Notes: generated by a model not told the origin, from the letters alone. DNA of 64,000 nucleotides from Muribaculaceae bacterium (GCA_009775125.1 VSPD01000003.1:62001-126000), one strand, 5' to 3'; positions 17,917-28,252 are shown, numbered from the stretch's first letter. Numbers and translations are program-made.

Positions 17917-18013
17917 ATCTAAAACAGAGTATTTAGCTTAGAAATTGTGCCTGTCGGGGAGGATTCAGGGAATCATCACGTTTTTCACATTGCTACCTAT
18001 TTTTTCTCTTTTT

Positions 18014-20134
18014 TCACATGATTGGCTTCAGGGAGATGGCGTAGCCGCCGCCGGGGGCAGCTTTCATTTTGAGTTTGGTCTTGGCGCTCACTTTTTTCTT
18101 GGTGATTTTGTAGGCCTGGGGGTTGGTGGCATAGTGGGCGTCGGGGGCATCGGCATATATCGTGGCCTCGTATTTCTTGTCGCCGTCGAGGAAAGCGAGG
18201 TCGAGGGTCGATTCATGGCCGTCTTCGCCGGCGGTGCATCCTACAAACCAGTCGTCGGTGCCTTTTGCTTTACGGGCGGCCACGATGTAGCGACCCGGCT
18301 CGGCTTCCAGATATTTGCTCTCGTCCCAGTCCACGGCCACATCCTTGATAAACTGGAAGGCGTCGAGATAGCGGTTGTACACCTCGGGCACGTCGGCGGC
18401 CATTTGCAGAGGGCTGTACATCGTGACATACAGTGCGAGCTGACGGGCAAGCGTGCTGTTGACATGTCCGTTGCCGTCGGGGTTGACGGTTTTCATATCC
18501 ATTTCGAAGATGCCGGGGGTGTAGTCCATCGGGCCGCCTTGCAGGCGGGTGAAGGGGAGCACGGTGGTGTGGAAAGGCTTGTTTCCGGCAAAGGCTTCGT
18601 ATTCGGTGCCGCGCGCGCTTTCGTTGCCGATAAGGTTGGGATAGGTGCGGCAAAGGCCGGTGGGGCGCACTGCCTCGTGGGCGTTTACCATGATTTTGTG
18701 CTTTGCGGCTTCGATCACGGCATAGAGATAGTGGTTGTTGAGCCACTGGCCGTAGTGGTGCTCGCCGCGCGGAATCATATTTCCAACATATCCGCTTTTC
18801 ACGGAGTTGTAGCCATACTTGTTCATCAGATTGTAGGCGGCTTCCATATGACGCTCGTAGTTGCGGACAGAGCCGGAGGTCTCATGGTGCATCATGAGTT
18901 TCACGCCCTTGGATTGCGCGTAGTTGTTGAGCATTTCGATGTCGAAGTCGGGATAGGGAGTCCGGAAATCGAACACATAGTCCTTGGAATGTCCGAACCA
19001 GTCTTCCCAGCCGATGTTCCAGCCCTCGACAAGCACCTGGTCGAAGCCGTGCTCGGCGGCGAAGTCGATATATTTTTTCACATTTTCGTTGTTGGCGGCG
19101 TGCTTGCCATGGCAGCCCGTAGCCGAGTAGTCATGATTGTCAATCTTGACCGACGGAGCATTTGTATAGCTCCATTCTTGCGGGCCGGCAATCATTTCCC
19201 ACCATACGCCGACATATTTCACGGGTTTGATCCACGAAGTGTCGTCGTAGGCGCAGGGGTCGTTGAGGTTGAGGATAAGGTTGGAAGCCAGCATGTCGCG
19301 GGCATCGTCGCTCACCATCACAGTGCGCCATGGCGAATGGCAGGGTGTTTGGAGATGGCCTTTGTTGCCCTGGGCGTCGGGAGTGAGCCATGACTCGAAC
19401 ACCATGTTTTTGTCGTCGAGGTTGAGGTGCATGCACGAGTAGTCGACCAGCGCGGCCTCGTGGATATTGATGTACAGGCCGTCGTCGGTCTTCATCTGCA
19501 AGGAAGTCTGCACGCCCGTGGGAGAGAACTGTGTCTGGGAGGCGTTGCTGCATATCGCACCGGCCATCTTGCCGCGTATTTCAGAGAGGCGGCTTTCGGT
19601 GTAGTCGTATTCCTGAGTGTCGTAGTCGCCGGCAATCCACCATGCAATATGGTCGCCCGCCATGGCAAACTGCGAGTGCTCGTCCTTGATAATGAAATAG
19701 GTGAGCACGCCATCCTGGGGAAATTCATATCGGAAGCCGATGCCGTCGTCATATACACGGAAGCGGATATTCATCTTGCGGTAGCATCGGGGCTGGTCCA
19801 TCTTCACAAGCAATTCATTATAATTGTTGCGTATGTCCTTGTTTTCGCCCCACACGGGTTGCCAAGTCTCGTCGAATGACGAAGTCTCGACTCCGGTCTG
19901 GCAAAAACCGTCCATCATGTCGGGGCCGTCGGCCAGTTCAAGGCCGAGTTTCGACGGAAGTACTACGGGCTTGCCTTTATATGAGACAGAGTAGACAGGG
20001 ATGCTGTCGACCACCTCGGCGGTGAGGGTTATCACGCCCGATGGCGAGGAAATCTGAGCGGCATGAGCGTCGGAAAAGGCGAGGCTCACGCCTGCCATGG
20101 CAAAAGCCATGGCAGACAAAGCGTTATATTTCAT
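18014..20134 (-). CDS. Glycoside hydrolase family 97 alpha-glycosidase (SusB-like)
   Basis: This 706-residue periplasmic enzyme has a signal peptide (FSDAHAAQ, residues 1-26), an N-terminal GH97 super-sandwich (ISSPSGVITLTAEV), a TIM barrel (GWNIGWEDWFGHSKDYVFDF) and a C-terminal beta domain. NAHEAVRPTG and GNESARGTEYEAF provide conserved Glu residues as in inverting SusB-type enzymes, which release glucose from maltose-like and other alpha-glucosides. A retaining alpha-galactosidase subtype is less likely. It is the last gene of a five-gene operon 14 bases after the GH27-like gene. The placement fits final cleavage of oligosaccharides imported by SusCD. Confidence 0.93.
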   Translation of the reverse strand: MKYNALSAMAFAMAGVSLAFSDAHAAQISSPSGVITLTAEVVDSIPVYSVSYKGKPVVLPSKLGLELADGPDMMDGFCQTGVETSSFDETWQPVWGENKDIRNNYNELLVKMDQPRCYRKMNIRFRVYDDGIGFRYEFPQDGVLTYFIIKDEHSQFAMAGDHIAWWIAGDYDTQEYDYTESRLSEIRGKMAGAICSNASQTQFSPTGVQTSLQMKTDDGLYINIHEAALVDYSCMHLNLDDKNMVFESWLTPDAQGNKGHLQTPCHSPWRTVMVSDDARDMLASNLILNLNDPCAYDDTSWIKPVKYVGVWWEMIAGPQEWSYTNAPSVKIDNHDYSATGCHGKHAANNENVKKYIDFAAEHGFDQVLVEGWNIGWEDWFGHSKDYVFDFRTPYPDFDIEMLNNYAQSKGVKLMMHHETSGSVRNYERHMEAAYNLMNKYGYNSVKSGYVGNMIPRGEHHYGQWLNNHYLYAVIEAAKHKIMVNAHEAVRPTGLCRTYPNLIGNESARGTEYEAFAGNKPFHTTVLPFTRLQGGPMDYTPGIFEMDMKTVNPDGNGHVNSTLARQLALYVTMYSPLQMAADVPEVYNRYLDAFQFIKDVAVDWDESKYLEAEPGRYIVAARKAKGTDDWFVGCTAGEDGHESTLDLAFLDGDKKYEATIYADAPDAHYATNPQAYKITKKKVSAKTKLKMKAAPGGGYAISLKPIM

Positions 20135-20148
20135 TGATTATTAGTTTA

Positions 20149-21570
20149 TTATTTCGAAAGCCTTACTATTTTGCAACCGTGAGCGTCAACATTGGCTGTG
20201 AGCGACGATGCTGTGCCTTCGTCGGCGTGTTTCCACATGTCGCGCACTTTGTACTCGCCCGAGAGGCCCAGGTCGGCGAAATCCACCGACATGCCTTTGG
20301 CGCTGTCGTCGCGGTTGAAGAAGCCGACGATATAGTCGCCGTTCGACATCTGGCCGTACCAAATCTGGTTGTCGGGATCATTGAGTTTGTCGCTTAGCGG
20401 CTTGCCCACGAAGCGGTCGGTGTTGAGCGCGAGCAGTTCGGCGTTTTGGTAGAATTTCACATTGTCGCCGATGGTGTTGTACTGGTCGGCAACAGTGACG
20501 GGGCCACCGGCCATGAGCTGAAGCGACACCACCGTTTCCTTTTCGGCGTCGGAGCCGAAAGTGTTCAGGCGGATAAAGTCGCCGTCGAGTATCACATTTT
20601 CGCGTCCGGCGATGTGCGACCAGTAGGTGAAGCCGTCGAACATGTTCATGCAGTTGGGCCAGGTGGTATAAGATTTGCCTTTGTCGGCAGCCGAGCAGTG
20701 CCACCAGCCGCCGCCTGCCGTATCGGCTACGATGCGCACCATGTTGCCGTATTTTGCCTCGACTTCGGCATCGTTGTAGAGATGGGGCATTACAAGCGAG
20801 GTGAAGATGTCGTACTTTTTGGCGGCCTCGGCTATGTAATTGAGGGCGCGGGCATATGATTCACGACCATAGCCATGACCTACGACACCGATATTGCGGT
20901 CCTTGCCATCTTCATACCACGAAAGGAAGTCCATGCGGATATATTCGATGCCGAGCTCTTTGTAATGCTTGAAGAAACCGTCGATATATTCCTTGCAACC
21001 GGGGTTTTCGGCCACGGCCCAGTTGAACCACATATTGTCGGTGGACGGGTTCATTATAGATGTGGAGCCATTCCAGTAAAGGCCGCCGAAGGTGAATTCC
21101 GTGCCTTCGATTTTGGTCTCGCGCGGGCCATGAAGCCAGAGGGGATTGTCGTACACGCCCACTTTCAGGCCTCTTTCCTTGCATTTGGCCACAAGGTCTT
21201 TGAGAGCCATGGAGCCGTAGTGGGTCATATATCCCGTGGCGTCGTTGGCAAGCATGGGGATAAATCCGTCGGTGCACACCATGTCGTAGCCATAAGGCTT
21301 GAGGTCGGTGGCCACCCAGTCGATTATCTTGTCCCATTCTTCGGCCGTGATATCCATGTCGGCATTTGCAATACCCTGCTGCTCACGGGTGTAGCAGTAT
21401 TCATACACGCTCCAGTAGAGCGGAGCCTTGTATTTGTGTATTCCTGAAACCTCGGGGAGCTCGGGAAGCTCGTATTTGGGCGGATAGCGCATTTCGTAGT
21501 AGTCGTCGTTGGCACAACCGGCGAGGATTGTAGCCGAAAGAGCGGCTGCAAGTATATTCATTTTTTTCAT
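20149..21570 (-). CDS. GH27-like (clan GH-D) lipoprotein glycosidase
   Basis: A 473-residue lipoprotein (lipobox LAGC, about Cys 19) is followed by a TIM barrel and a C-terminal beta sandwich of melibiase type (GDYIVGFFNRDD to AHGCKIVRLS). The probable nucleophile is D214 in IEYIRMDFLSW, equivalent to the GH27 YxKxD motif, and LMAGGPVTVADQ with LLALNTDRFVG match the late barrel of GH27. GH27 includes alpha-galactosidases and isomalto-dextranases. In an alpha-glucan operon the latter or another alpha-1,6-glucan activity is attractive, but this is inference. It may sit at the cell surface with the SusE/F-like protein. Confidence 0.8.
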   Translation of the reverse strand: MKKMNILAAALSATILAGCANDDYYEMRYPPKYELPELPEVSGIHKYKAPLYWSVYEYCYTREQQGIANADMDITAEEWDKIIDWVATDLKPYGYDMVCTDGFIPMLANDATGYMTHYGSMALKDLVAKCKERGLKVGVYDNPLWLHGPRETKIEGTEFTFGGLYWNGSTSIMNPSTDNMWFNWAVAENPGCKEYIDGFFKHYKELGIEYIRMDFLSWYEDGKDRNIGVVGHGYGRESYARALNYIAEAAKKYDIFTSLVMPHLYNDAEVEAKYGNMVRIVADTAGGGWWHCSAADKGKSYTTWPNCMNMFDGFTYWSHIAGRENVILDGDFIRLNTFGSDAEKETVVSLQLMAGGPVTVADQYNTIGDNVKFYQNAELLALNTDRFVGKPLSDKLNDPDNQIWYGQMSNGDYIVGFFNRDDSAKGMSVDFADLGLSGEYKVRDMWKHADEGTASSLTANVDAHGCKIVRLSK

Positions 21571-21590
21571 ATTCTATGGATAAAAGATTT

Positions 21591-23426
21591 TCAGTCGAGA
21601 TATTTGGCCTTGATGGTCATGGCCTTGATATTGAGGGTGATTTGGTATTTGCCTTCTTTCACCACTTTCCACTTGTCGTCGGGGTCGGCGGTATAAACCA
21701 TGTCGGGGGCTGCGACGCCGTTTTCCGATATTTCCACATCGGCGGCCGACGGGCGATAGAAAGGCGCGGAAAAGTCCTTTTTGGTGCAAGCCTTCATGGC
21801 GCCGAGGCGGAGAGTGCCGGTCCAGGTGTATTCACCGTCGACACCGTCGACCGGAGTAAGCTCCGTGGCATCGTCGAGGCTCCAGCCTCCGGCGGTGGCG
21901 TCACCGATCATGTAGAGAGGAGCGACGATAGTGGCGCTTTCGAGATATTCGGCATTGAATGTCATGTCGGCCATATTGAAGGTGAGGCGATATTTGCCGG
22001 CTTTTACGATTTTCCATTGGTCGTCGGGGTCGGTGGTAAATACCATCGTGTGGTCGGCTACCCCGTTCTCTGATATCTCGCAGTTGGCCGATGCAGGACG
22101 ATAGAAGGGCGCGGAGAAATCTTTTGTGACGCAAGCCTTCATCGTGCCTTCTTTGAGGACGCCTTCCCACACATAGAGGTTTTCTGTGTCGGTGGCAATC
22201 TCGGTAGCGTCGTCGAGGCTCCATCCGCCGGCGGTGGCCTCGCCTATCATGTAGAGCGAGGGCAGAAGCTCGGGGGCATTGTCGAGGAATTCGGCGTCGA
22301 ATGTCATGTCGGCGGTGTTGAATGTGAGGCGATATTTACCGGCCACGGTCACGAGCCATTGGTCGTCGGGCGACTCGGTGAACACCATCTCGTGTGAAGC
22401 GACACCCTTGTCGGACACTTCGCAATTGGGCGTGGACGGACGATAGAACGGCGCGCCGAAATCTTTCACCTCGCTTGCCTTGAATGTGCCACGGCCGAGT
22501 TCGCCTTCCCACACGAAAAGGTTATCGTTGCCTGCGGCGGCTTCAATCACGGTGGCGGCATCCCAGCTCCAGCCTCCGTCGGTGGCCTCGCCTATCATGA
22601 ACAGGCGCGCAGCGGGTTTAAATTCGCCGATGTATTCGGCGGCGATGGTCCAGTTTTCAAGGTCGAAGGTAAGGCGATAGATGCCCGATTCGGCAACCAC
22701 CCACTTGTTGTCGGGGCTTACGGAGTGAACGAAGGCATCGGATTCGACACCATTTTTGTCGATTTTGACACCGTTGGATTCCGGACGGATGAAAGGTGCG
22801 TCCCAAGAGCCGGATATTGTGCACACTTTGATTTCGCCGGCTGCGATCTCGCCTTCGTAGACAAAGATGAAATCGGATTTTTTCTCCATGGGCAAGAAAT
22901 TCCAATCGGAGAATGTGCCAACTATGTAAAGCTCGTCGGTGACGATGGGCTCAATCACGGGAGCGTCCTGGTCGCGGACAAAGGCGGCGCTCATGGTCCA
23001 GTTGCGCAGGTCGAAGCGCAGGTTGTAGACACCGGCTTCCGACACCTTCCATTTGTCGTCGGGGTCGCCGGCGTGCATCTTGAATGTCTCGTCGGTCAAT
23101 CCTTCTTTGCCTATTATCTGGCCGGCATTGAGCGGACGGATAAAGGGATTGTCCCAGCTGCCTTTTGCAAGGCAAAGTTTCATCTCGCCGGCATTGAGCG
23201 GACCTTCCCATGTGAACACAAGCGGGTCCTCGTCGGTGGGGTTCAGAGCAGTGGGCGCGTCGATGCTCCAGCCGTTGGGGGTGGCGTCGCCCACCATATA
23301 GAGCGTGGATGTCTTGATGGGCAGATTTCCGTCGATTATAATCAGTTCTTTCTCCCCGTCGCATCCCGCAAGGACGGCAAGCATGATAAATGCCGACAGG
23401 ATTGAGAATATATTTTTAAAATTCAT
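21591..23426 (-). CDS. SusE/SusF-like surface glycan-binding lipoprotein with five repeats
   Basis: A 611-residue lipoprotein (lipobox VLAGC, Cys22) has five beta-sandwich repeats of about 110 residues starting near 42, 166, 275, 391 and 504. Each opens like LYMIGDATAGGWSLDDAT and holds a FYRP or FIRP and a DPDD(Q/K)W element, as in starch-binding SusE/SusF modules. Repeats 4 and 5 are nearly identical, which points to recent duplication. The protein probably holds glucan at the outer surface for the SusCD pore. It starts six bases after susD. The aromatic pairs that bind starch cannot be assigned with confidence. Confidence 0.9.
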   Translation of the reverse strand: MNFKNIFSILSAFIMLAVLAGCDGEKELIIIDGNLPIKTSTLYMVGDATPNGWSIDAPTALNPTDEDPLVFTWEGPLNAGEMKLCLAKGSWDNPFIRPLNAGQIIGKEGLTDETFKMHAGDPDDKWKVSEAGVYNLRFDLRNWTMSAAFVRDQDAPVIEPIVTDELYIVGTFSDWNFLPMEKKSDFIFVYEGEIAAGEIKVCTISGSWDAPFIRPESNGVKIDKNGVESDAFVHSVSPDNKWVVAESGIYRLTFDLENWTIAAEYIGEFKPAARLFMIGEATDGGWSWDAATVIEAAAGNDNLFVWEGELGRGTFKASEVKDFGAPFYRPSTPNCEVSDKGVASHEMVFTESPDDQWLVTVAGKYRLTFNTADMTFDAEFLDNAPELLPSLYMIGEATAGGWSLDDATEIATDTENLYVWEGVLKEGTMKACVTKDFSAPFYRPASANCEISENGVADHTMVFTTDPDDQWKIVKAGKYRLTFNMADMTFNAEYLESATIVAPLYMIGDATAGGWSLDDATELTPVDGVDGEYTWTGTLRLGAMKACTKKDFSAPFYRPSAADVEISENGVAAPDMVYTADPDDKWKVVKEGKYQITLNIKAMTIKAKYLD

Positions 23427-23432
23427 GGTTTC

Positions 23433-25178
23433 TTATTTTTTGATGTTATTATCGGCCATAACCCGGATTCTGCACAAGGATGGGGTTGGAGTTGAGGATT
23501 GTGCGGGTGATGGGAATATAGCGGTGTGATTGTCGGCATCGGGATTTTTGTCCCACCAGCGGCCGGTGTTGAACTTGCCGAAGCGGACAAGGTCGATGAG
23601 GCGGCGGCTTTCGGCGAAGAATTCACGGCCCCATTCGGCAAGCATCTCGGCCTCGTCGAAGCGTACTTTGCCTTCTGGCGAGTAGAGCACGTCGTCGAGC
23701 GCGTCGGAGGGATAGTTGCGCTTGCGCACGGAGTTGAGCAGTTTTGCCGCGCCGTTGCGGTCGCCGGCTCGCAGCTTGCACTCGGCCAAGGAGTAGATCA
23801 CTTCGGGAAGACGGATTTCGGTATAGTCGCTTTCGAGCTGATTTTCATCGTTGTCGTCGTAGAAAGGATATTTCACGAAATGCCATCCTGAATTGTGGTC
23901 GCCGTTCATCAGCTTGCTATCTTTGTCGGAAGGCCATTTGTCGGGAGCCATAGATTGGAATTTGCCCACGGCGTCGCGGATATAGAGGTCGTAGGGCTGC
24001 TCGGGAGCACGGAGACGCTTGGTGGCGCCGGTTTCCTTGTCCTTATATTCAAGATATCCGAACAGGAACATGCCCTCGCGGCGGCTCTTGCCGAGGTTGG
24101 CATAGAGTTTCATGCGCTCGTCGCCGGGATATTTGCGGAAATTCTGCACGGGCATGCCGAGCTCGTAATCGTAGAGGTTGCCGTCGAGGTCGTAGCTTGG
24201 CGAAGCGGCATATTTGGTGTTGTGGCCCACGCCCGATTTGGTATCGTTGAAGAAATCGGCGGCTTTGGCGGGCACGGTCCAGCCATAGGTGTCGCCGTCG
24301 TACTGCCAGTGGGTGTAGCCCTTGGATGCGGGGAATCCGAAGATTACTTCGTCGCAGTTGTCGTTGTCCCAGTCGAAGGCGGCGTCCCAGCGGTCGGCCA
24401 CGGCATAGTCGCCATACACTCCGTCGAGGATATCCTGCGCCACGGCGGCACAGTCGACATAATGGTCTTCGCCCACATACACCTCGGCATTGAGGTAGAG
24501 GCGCACCAGCAAAGCGGCGGCGGCAGCCTGAGTCCACTGGCCTTGAATCGACGAGTTGGTGCCGAGGCCGGTTTTCTTGATGAGCAGGCCGGTGCAGTCT
24601 TTAAGCTCGGTTTCGATGAAGGTGAACACATCTTTGGGAGCGGCCTGCGGATTGTTGGGCATGTCGCTGTAAGTGGTCACCAGGGGCACATTGCGGAATG
24701 CGTCGAGCAAGCGGATATAGAACCATGCACGCAGAGCGCGGCACTGGGCTTTGAGGTTGTCGAATTCAAGCTGTGTGAAGCCGAAGCGTTCGGGAGTGAA
24801 TTTGTTGAGGTCCTCGATCACGAGGTTGCACTGCATTATGCCTTGGAAGCAGCCGTTCCATTCGGTCTGGGCTTCGCCGAGGTCGTCGACGGTCCATGTA
24901 TGATAGTGGAGACGTTCCCATTTGCCGCCGTCGTACCACCAACCGTCGCGCGTGGGGGTGATGAGCTGGTCGGCGGTGAGCTCGTTGAGGACGTGGCGGC
25001 TGCCGATGCTCCAGAACGCATGTTCGAAGGGGCGGAACGTGGCGCGGATTACGTCCATTTTCGTATTGTAGTAGTTTTCAGACCCGACTTGGTCGTAGAG
25101 CGTCTCGTCGAGGTCGGTGCAGGCTCCGAGCGATACTGCCGCAGCTGCTGCCACTGCTATATTTTTAAGAAATTTCAT
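23433..25178 (-). CDS. SusD/RagB family outer-membrane glycan-binding lipoprotein
   Basis: A 581-residue lipoprotein (SLGACTDLDETLYDQ, Cys about 20) has the SusD N-terminal TPR-like helical region (AQCRALRAWFYIRLLDAFRNVPLV) and the C-terminal RagB part (ETRLPEVIYSLAECKLRAGDRN-like, with LLNSVRKRNYP). SusD lids the SusC pore and captures oligosaccharides. It lies 19 bases after susC, the usual order. The end contains DKNPDADNHTAIFP and ITRILVQNPGYG-type features of the family. Confidence 0.95.
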   Translation of the reverse strand: MKFLKNIAVAAAAAVSLGACTDLDETLYDQVGSENYYNTKMDVIRATFRPFEHAFWSIGSRHVLNELTADQLITPTRDGWWYDGGKWERLHYHTWTVDDLGEAQTEWNGCFQGIMQCNLVIEDLNKFTPERFGFTQLEFDNLKAQCRALRAWFYIRLLDAFRNVPLVTTYSDMPNNPQAAPKDVFTFIETELKDCTGLLIKKTGLGTNSSIQGQWTQAAAAALLVRLYLNAEVYVGEDHYVDCAAVAQDILDGVYGDYAVADRWDAAFDWDNDNCDEVIFGFPASKGYTHWQYDGDTYGWTVPAKAADFFNDTKSGVGHNTKYAASPSYDLDGNLYDYELGMPVQNFRKYPGDERMKLYANLGKSRREGMFLFGYLEYKDKETGATKRLRAPEQPYDLYIRDAVGKFQSMAPDKWPSDKDSKLMNGDHNSGWHFVKYPFYDDNDENQLESDYTEIRLPEVIYSLAECKLRAGDRNGAAKLLNSVRKRNYPSDALDDVLYSPEGKVRFDEAEMLAEWGREFFAESRRLIDLVRFGKFNTGRWWDKNPDADNHTAIFPSPAQSSTPTPSLCRIRVMADNNIKK

Positions 25179-25197
25179 TTCTGATGGGATTTAAGGA

Positions 25198-28185
25198 TTA
25201 GAAATCAACCTGCACGCCGGCAATGAACTGGCGGGTAGAGGGATAGTAGGAGCGGCCGCCCTGTGCTCCGGGCTCGAGGCCGTTTACCTGATACGACGAC
25301 GGATCCACGCCGCTGAATTTGGTGATGGTGAACACGTTTTTCACTGTTCCGAATACTCTCACACGGTCGAGGAAGCGGCAATTGCGCAGCGGAAGCGTAT
25401 AGCCCAGCGTGAGCATGTCGAGTTTGAAATAGTCGCCTTTTTCAAGGAAGTAGTCGCTAACAACGGGGGCAGTGTTGGGCGAGATGTCGAAGTTTTTGCC
25501 GTAGGCTTTTTTCAGCACGTTGCCGTTGAAGTTACGCGTTCCGTAATAGAAGTCGTGGATGTTGAAGATGTCGTAGCCGAAAGCTCCGCGGAAGAAGAGC
25601 GAGAGGTCGAAGTTGCGGTAGCGGAAGTTGTGGCTGGTCGACATTGTGAACTTGGGCATGCCGTTGCCTACGATTGTGCGGTCTTCGTCGGTGGCCTGCG
25701 AGGCTTGGATTATGTCGCCATCCTTGTCGTAGACGAGCCAGTTGCCGTCGGAGGTGATTCCGGCATAACGCCACATGTAGAAGTTGCCGAGCGACTTGCC
25801 TTTTTCGATGCGCTGGAGATTGTAGAAGGGATAGGGGTCTTCGGTGCCGCACACATTGTAATAATCCTGTCCGACATACTGCGAGTTGCTGAACTCTACG
25901 AATTTGTTGCTCATCACCGTGCCCACCACGCCGAAGCTGTAAGAGAAGTCTTTGGTGTCGACCACGTTGAAGTTCACGTCGAATTCAAAACCGGTATTTT
26001 TCATCGTGCCCACGTTTACGAAGGTCTCGTCGTGGATATTCGGCGGCACGGGCACCTTGTAGTTGCCGAGGAGGTCCTGCTGGCGACGGTTGAAATAGTT
26101 CAACGAACCGTATATGCGATTGTTGAGCACGGAGAAGTCGAGGCCCACGTTCCAGTTCTTGCCTTTTTCCCATTTGAGGTCGGGGTTGACGTTTTTGCCG
26201 GGCCCCCACACCTGGAAGTATTTTCCATTGTAGAAATAGTAGCCGAAGCCGCTCATGGTGTTGATGGAAAGATAGCTTCCGAAATCCTGGTTGCCTGTCA
26301 CGCCGTAGTCGGCACGGATTTTCAGGTCGTTGATCCAGTCGATGTCTTTCATAAATGATTCCTGGGAGATGCGCCAGCCGGCCGACACGGCGGGGAAATT
26401 ACCCCATTTGTGATTCTGTCCGAATTTCGACGAACCCTCGTGGCGCAGCGACGCTGTGAAAAGATATTTGCCGTCGAAGTCGTAGCTTACGCGGCCGAAG
26501 AACGCGATGAGCTTGGCATCGTTCTTGTAGCTGCCCATCATCACCTCGCCTTCTTCCTTGGCCCATTCGCCCGAACCGAGGTTGTCGGCGCCGAGGCCGT
26601 CGTTGGGGAAGTCTTTATTCTCGGCATTGAATCCGGAGTATTGCGAGTATTGATAGGAGTAGCCGGCCATAGCCTTTATGTTGTGCTTGTCGGCAATGGT
26701 GGTGCTGTAATTGGTGAGCCATTCGAGCACATATTGGCGCTCTTTCGAGTACGAACGGCTTGCCACGCCGTCGTGGCCGTCGTTGATGGAGTTGGTGCTC
26801 GTGGAGGGGCGGAAGTAAGAGTTGTTGTTGCTGTACTGGTGGTCGGCAAACATCACCTGGGTTGTGAGGCGGTGGTTGCTTTCGCCATCTTTGGCAAGGA
26901 GGGGAAGGAGATTGAGTTTGAGGGTGCCGTCCCAGTCGAGGAGCTTGGTGTCGGCATGGTCTTTTTCGAGTTTCTGACGCTCCACGGGGTTGCTGCCCAC
27001 GATTTGTCCATAGAAATTATAGTATTGGGCAGGGTTCTCGGGATTCATGAGCGGAGTGGTCGGGTTGGCTTCGAGGGCATCCTTGAACACGCTCCAGTCG
27101 GCATTGTCGCGGTAGATGATACGCGGAGCCACATTAAGGTTGATTGTAAACAGGCCGCCTTTGGTGGTGTGCATCACCGAGGCGCGCGCGCCGTATTCCT
27201 CGCGGTTGGAACGCAGGTCGATACCGTTGGCGTCGCGGTAGTCGGCGCTCACGCGATAGTTGCTTCTGTCATTGCCGCCGCTCACTGTGAGTGTGTGCTG
27301 CATGGTAAAGCCGGTGCGCGACACGGCGTCGAACCAGTCGAGGTTGCCGCCAAGGTCCACGCCACGGTCGCCCCAGCCGAGGCGCACGTCGCGGAAGTCC
27401 TGCGCGCTCATCATGTCGAGTTCCTTTTTCACCACGTCCCATGCCAGGGTGCCGGAATAGGAGGTGTGGGTGTTGCCGTCCTTGCTGCCTTTTTTGGTGG
27501 TGACAACGATTACGCCGTTTGAGCCGCGCGTGCCGTAGATGGCCGATGCCGCGCCGTCTTTAAGGATATCGAAAGAAGCGATGTCGTTGGGGTTGATGTT
27601 GGTGAGGTTGCCACCGGGCACGCCGTCGATCACAATCAGAGGACCGAGGCCGGCCGAACGCGACGACACGCCGCGAATCTGGATGCTCGCCTGGTTGTTG
27701 GGGTCGCCGGCTCCGGTGTTGGTGATGGACACGCCGGGCACCTTGCCTTGAATCATCATCGACGGGTCGAGCGAGCTTACGGTGAGGAAGTCTTTTTCGC
27801 TCACGTGCGATATAGCCGAGGTGAGTTCTTTCTTATCCATAGTGCCGTAACCGATCACTACTACCTCGTCGAGCACCTCGGAATTTTCAACAAGTGTAAC
27901 GTTGATGTTTTTTCTGCCGTTTACAGCCACATCGGCGGGCTTGTAGCCCACATATGTAAATCGGAGTGTGGCTTTGGCGTCGACAGCGATGCCGTAGTTA
28001 CCGTCAATGTCGGTAATCGTGCCTGTTTTGGCTCCGGCCACCGTGACACTGACACCTATCAGCGGCTCTCCTGTCGAATCGCTGACCGTACCCGTAACGT
28101 TTATCTGCTGCGCCGACATGGTGAGTGTCGAGAGCGCCAGCAGCATAAAAGCACGGATTTTCAATGGTAGAGTTAACTTTTCCAT
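25198..28185 (-). CDS. SusC/RagA family TonB-dependent outer-membrane transporter
   Basis: A 995-residue protein imports oligosaccharides across the outer membrane using TonB energy. After a signal peptide (LTMSAQ) come a carboxypeptidase-like regulatory domain (VTGTVSDSTGEPLIGVSVTV), a plug (EVLDEVVVIGYGTMDKKELTSAI and SIQIRGVSS) and a 22-strand barrel ending in FIAGVQVDF. No FecR or sigma-factor signalling extension is seen, so regulation is probably through the SusR-like protein encoded upstream. It is the first gene of the operon and has a well-formed promoter at 28222-28252. Confidence 0.96.
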   Translation of the reverse strand: MEKLTLPLKIRAFMLLALSTLTMSAQQINVTGTVSDSTGEPLIGVSVTVAGAKTGTITDIDGNYGIAVDAKATLRFTYVGYKPADVAVNGRKNINVTLVENSEVLDEVVVIGYGTMDKKELTSAISHVSEKDFLTVSSLDPSMMIQGKVPGVSITNTGAGDPNNQASIQIRGVSSRSAGLGPLIVIDGVPGGNLTNINPNDIASFDILKDGAASAIYGTRGSNGVIVVTTKKGSKDGNTHTSYSGTLAWDVVKKELDMMSAQDFRDVRLGWGDRGVDLGGNLDWFDAVSRTGFTMQHTLTVSGGNDRSNYRVSADYRDANGIDLRSNREEYGARASVMHTTKGGLFTINLNVAPRIIYRDNADWSVFKDALEANPTTPLMNPENPAQYYNFYGQIVGSNPVERQKLEKDHADTKLLDWDGTLKLNLLPLLAKDGESNHRLTTQVMFADHQYSNNNSYFRPSTSTNSINDGHDGVASRSYSKERQYVLEWLTNYSTTIADKHNIKAMAGYSYQYSQYSGFNAENKDFPNDGLGADNLGSGEWAKEEGEVMMGSYKNDAKLIAFFGRVSYDFDGKYLFTASLRHEGSSKFGQNHKWGNFPAVSAGWRISQESFMKDIDWINDLKIRADYGVTGNQDFGSYLSINTMSGFGYYFYNGKYFQVWGPGKNVNPDLKWEKGKNWNVGLDFSVLNNRIYGSLNYFNRRQQDLLGNYKVPVPPNIHDETFVNVGTMKNTGFEFDVNFNVVDTKDFSYSFGVVGTVMSNKFVEFSNSQYVGQDYYNVCGTEDPYPFYNLQRIEKGKSLGNFYMWRYAGITSDGNWLVYDKDGDIIQASQATDEDRTIVGNGMPKFTMSTSHNFRYRNFDLSLFFRGAFGYDIFNIHDFYYGTRNFNGNVLKKAYGKNFDISPNTAPVVSDYFLEKGDYFKLDMLTLGYTLPLRNCRFLDRVRVFGTVKNVFTITKFSGVDPSSYQVNGLEPGAQGGRSYYPSTRQFIAGVQVDF

Positions 28186-28221
28186 TTTCGTGATATTAGT
28201 TTTTTAATTGGTTTCTGACCG

Positions 28222-28252
28222 CAAAGTTATGTTCATGTCGCACACATGTCAA
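28222..28252 (-). promoter_or_regulatory. Promoter of the Sus-like operon
   Basis: On the minus strand TTG (28250-28252), a 20-base spacer and TAACTTTG (28222-28229) fit the consensus. The expected RNA start is near 28215, giving a leader of about 30 bases. Confidence 0.7.

Noticed and set aside
18014..20134. GH97 as a retaining alpha-galactosidase
   Set aside because: The HEAVRPTG and GNESARGTE Glu motifs and the operon context favour the SusB-like type, though sequence alone is not final.
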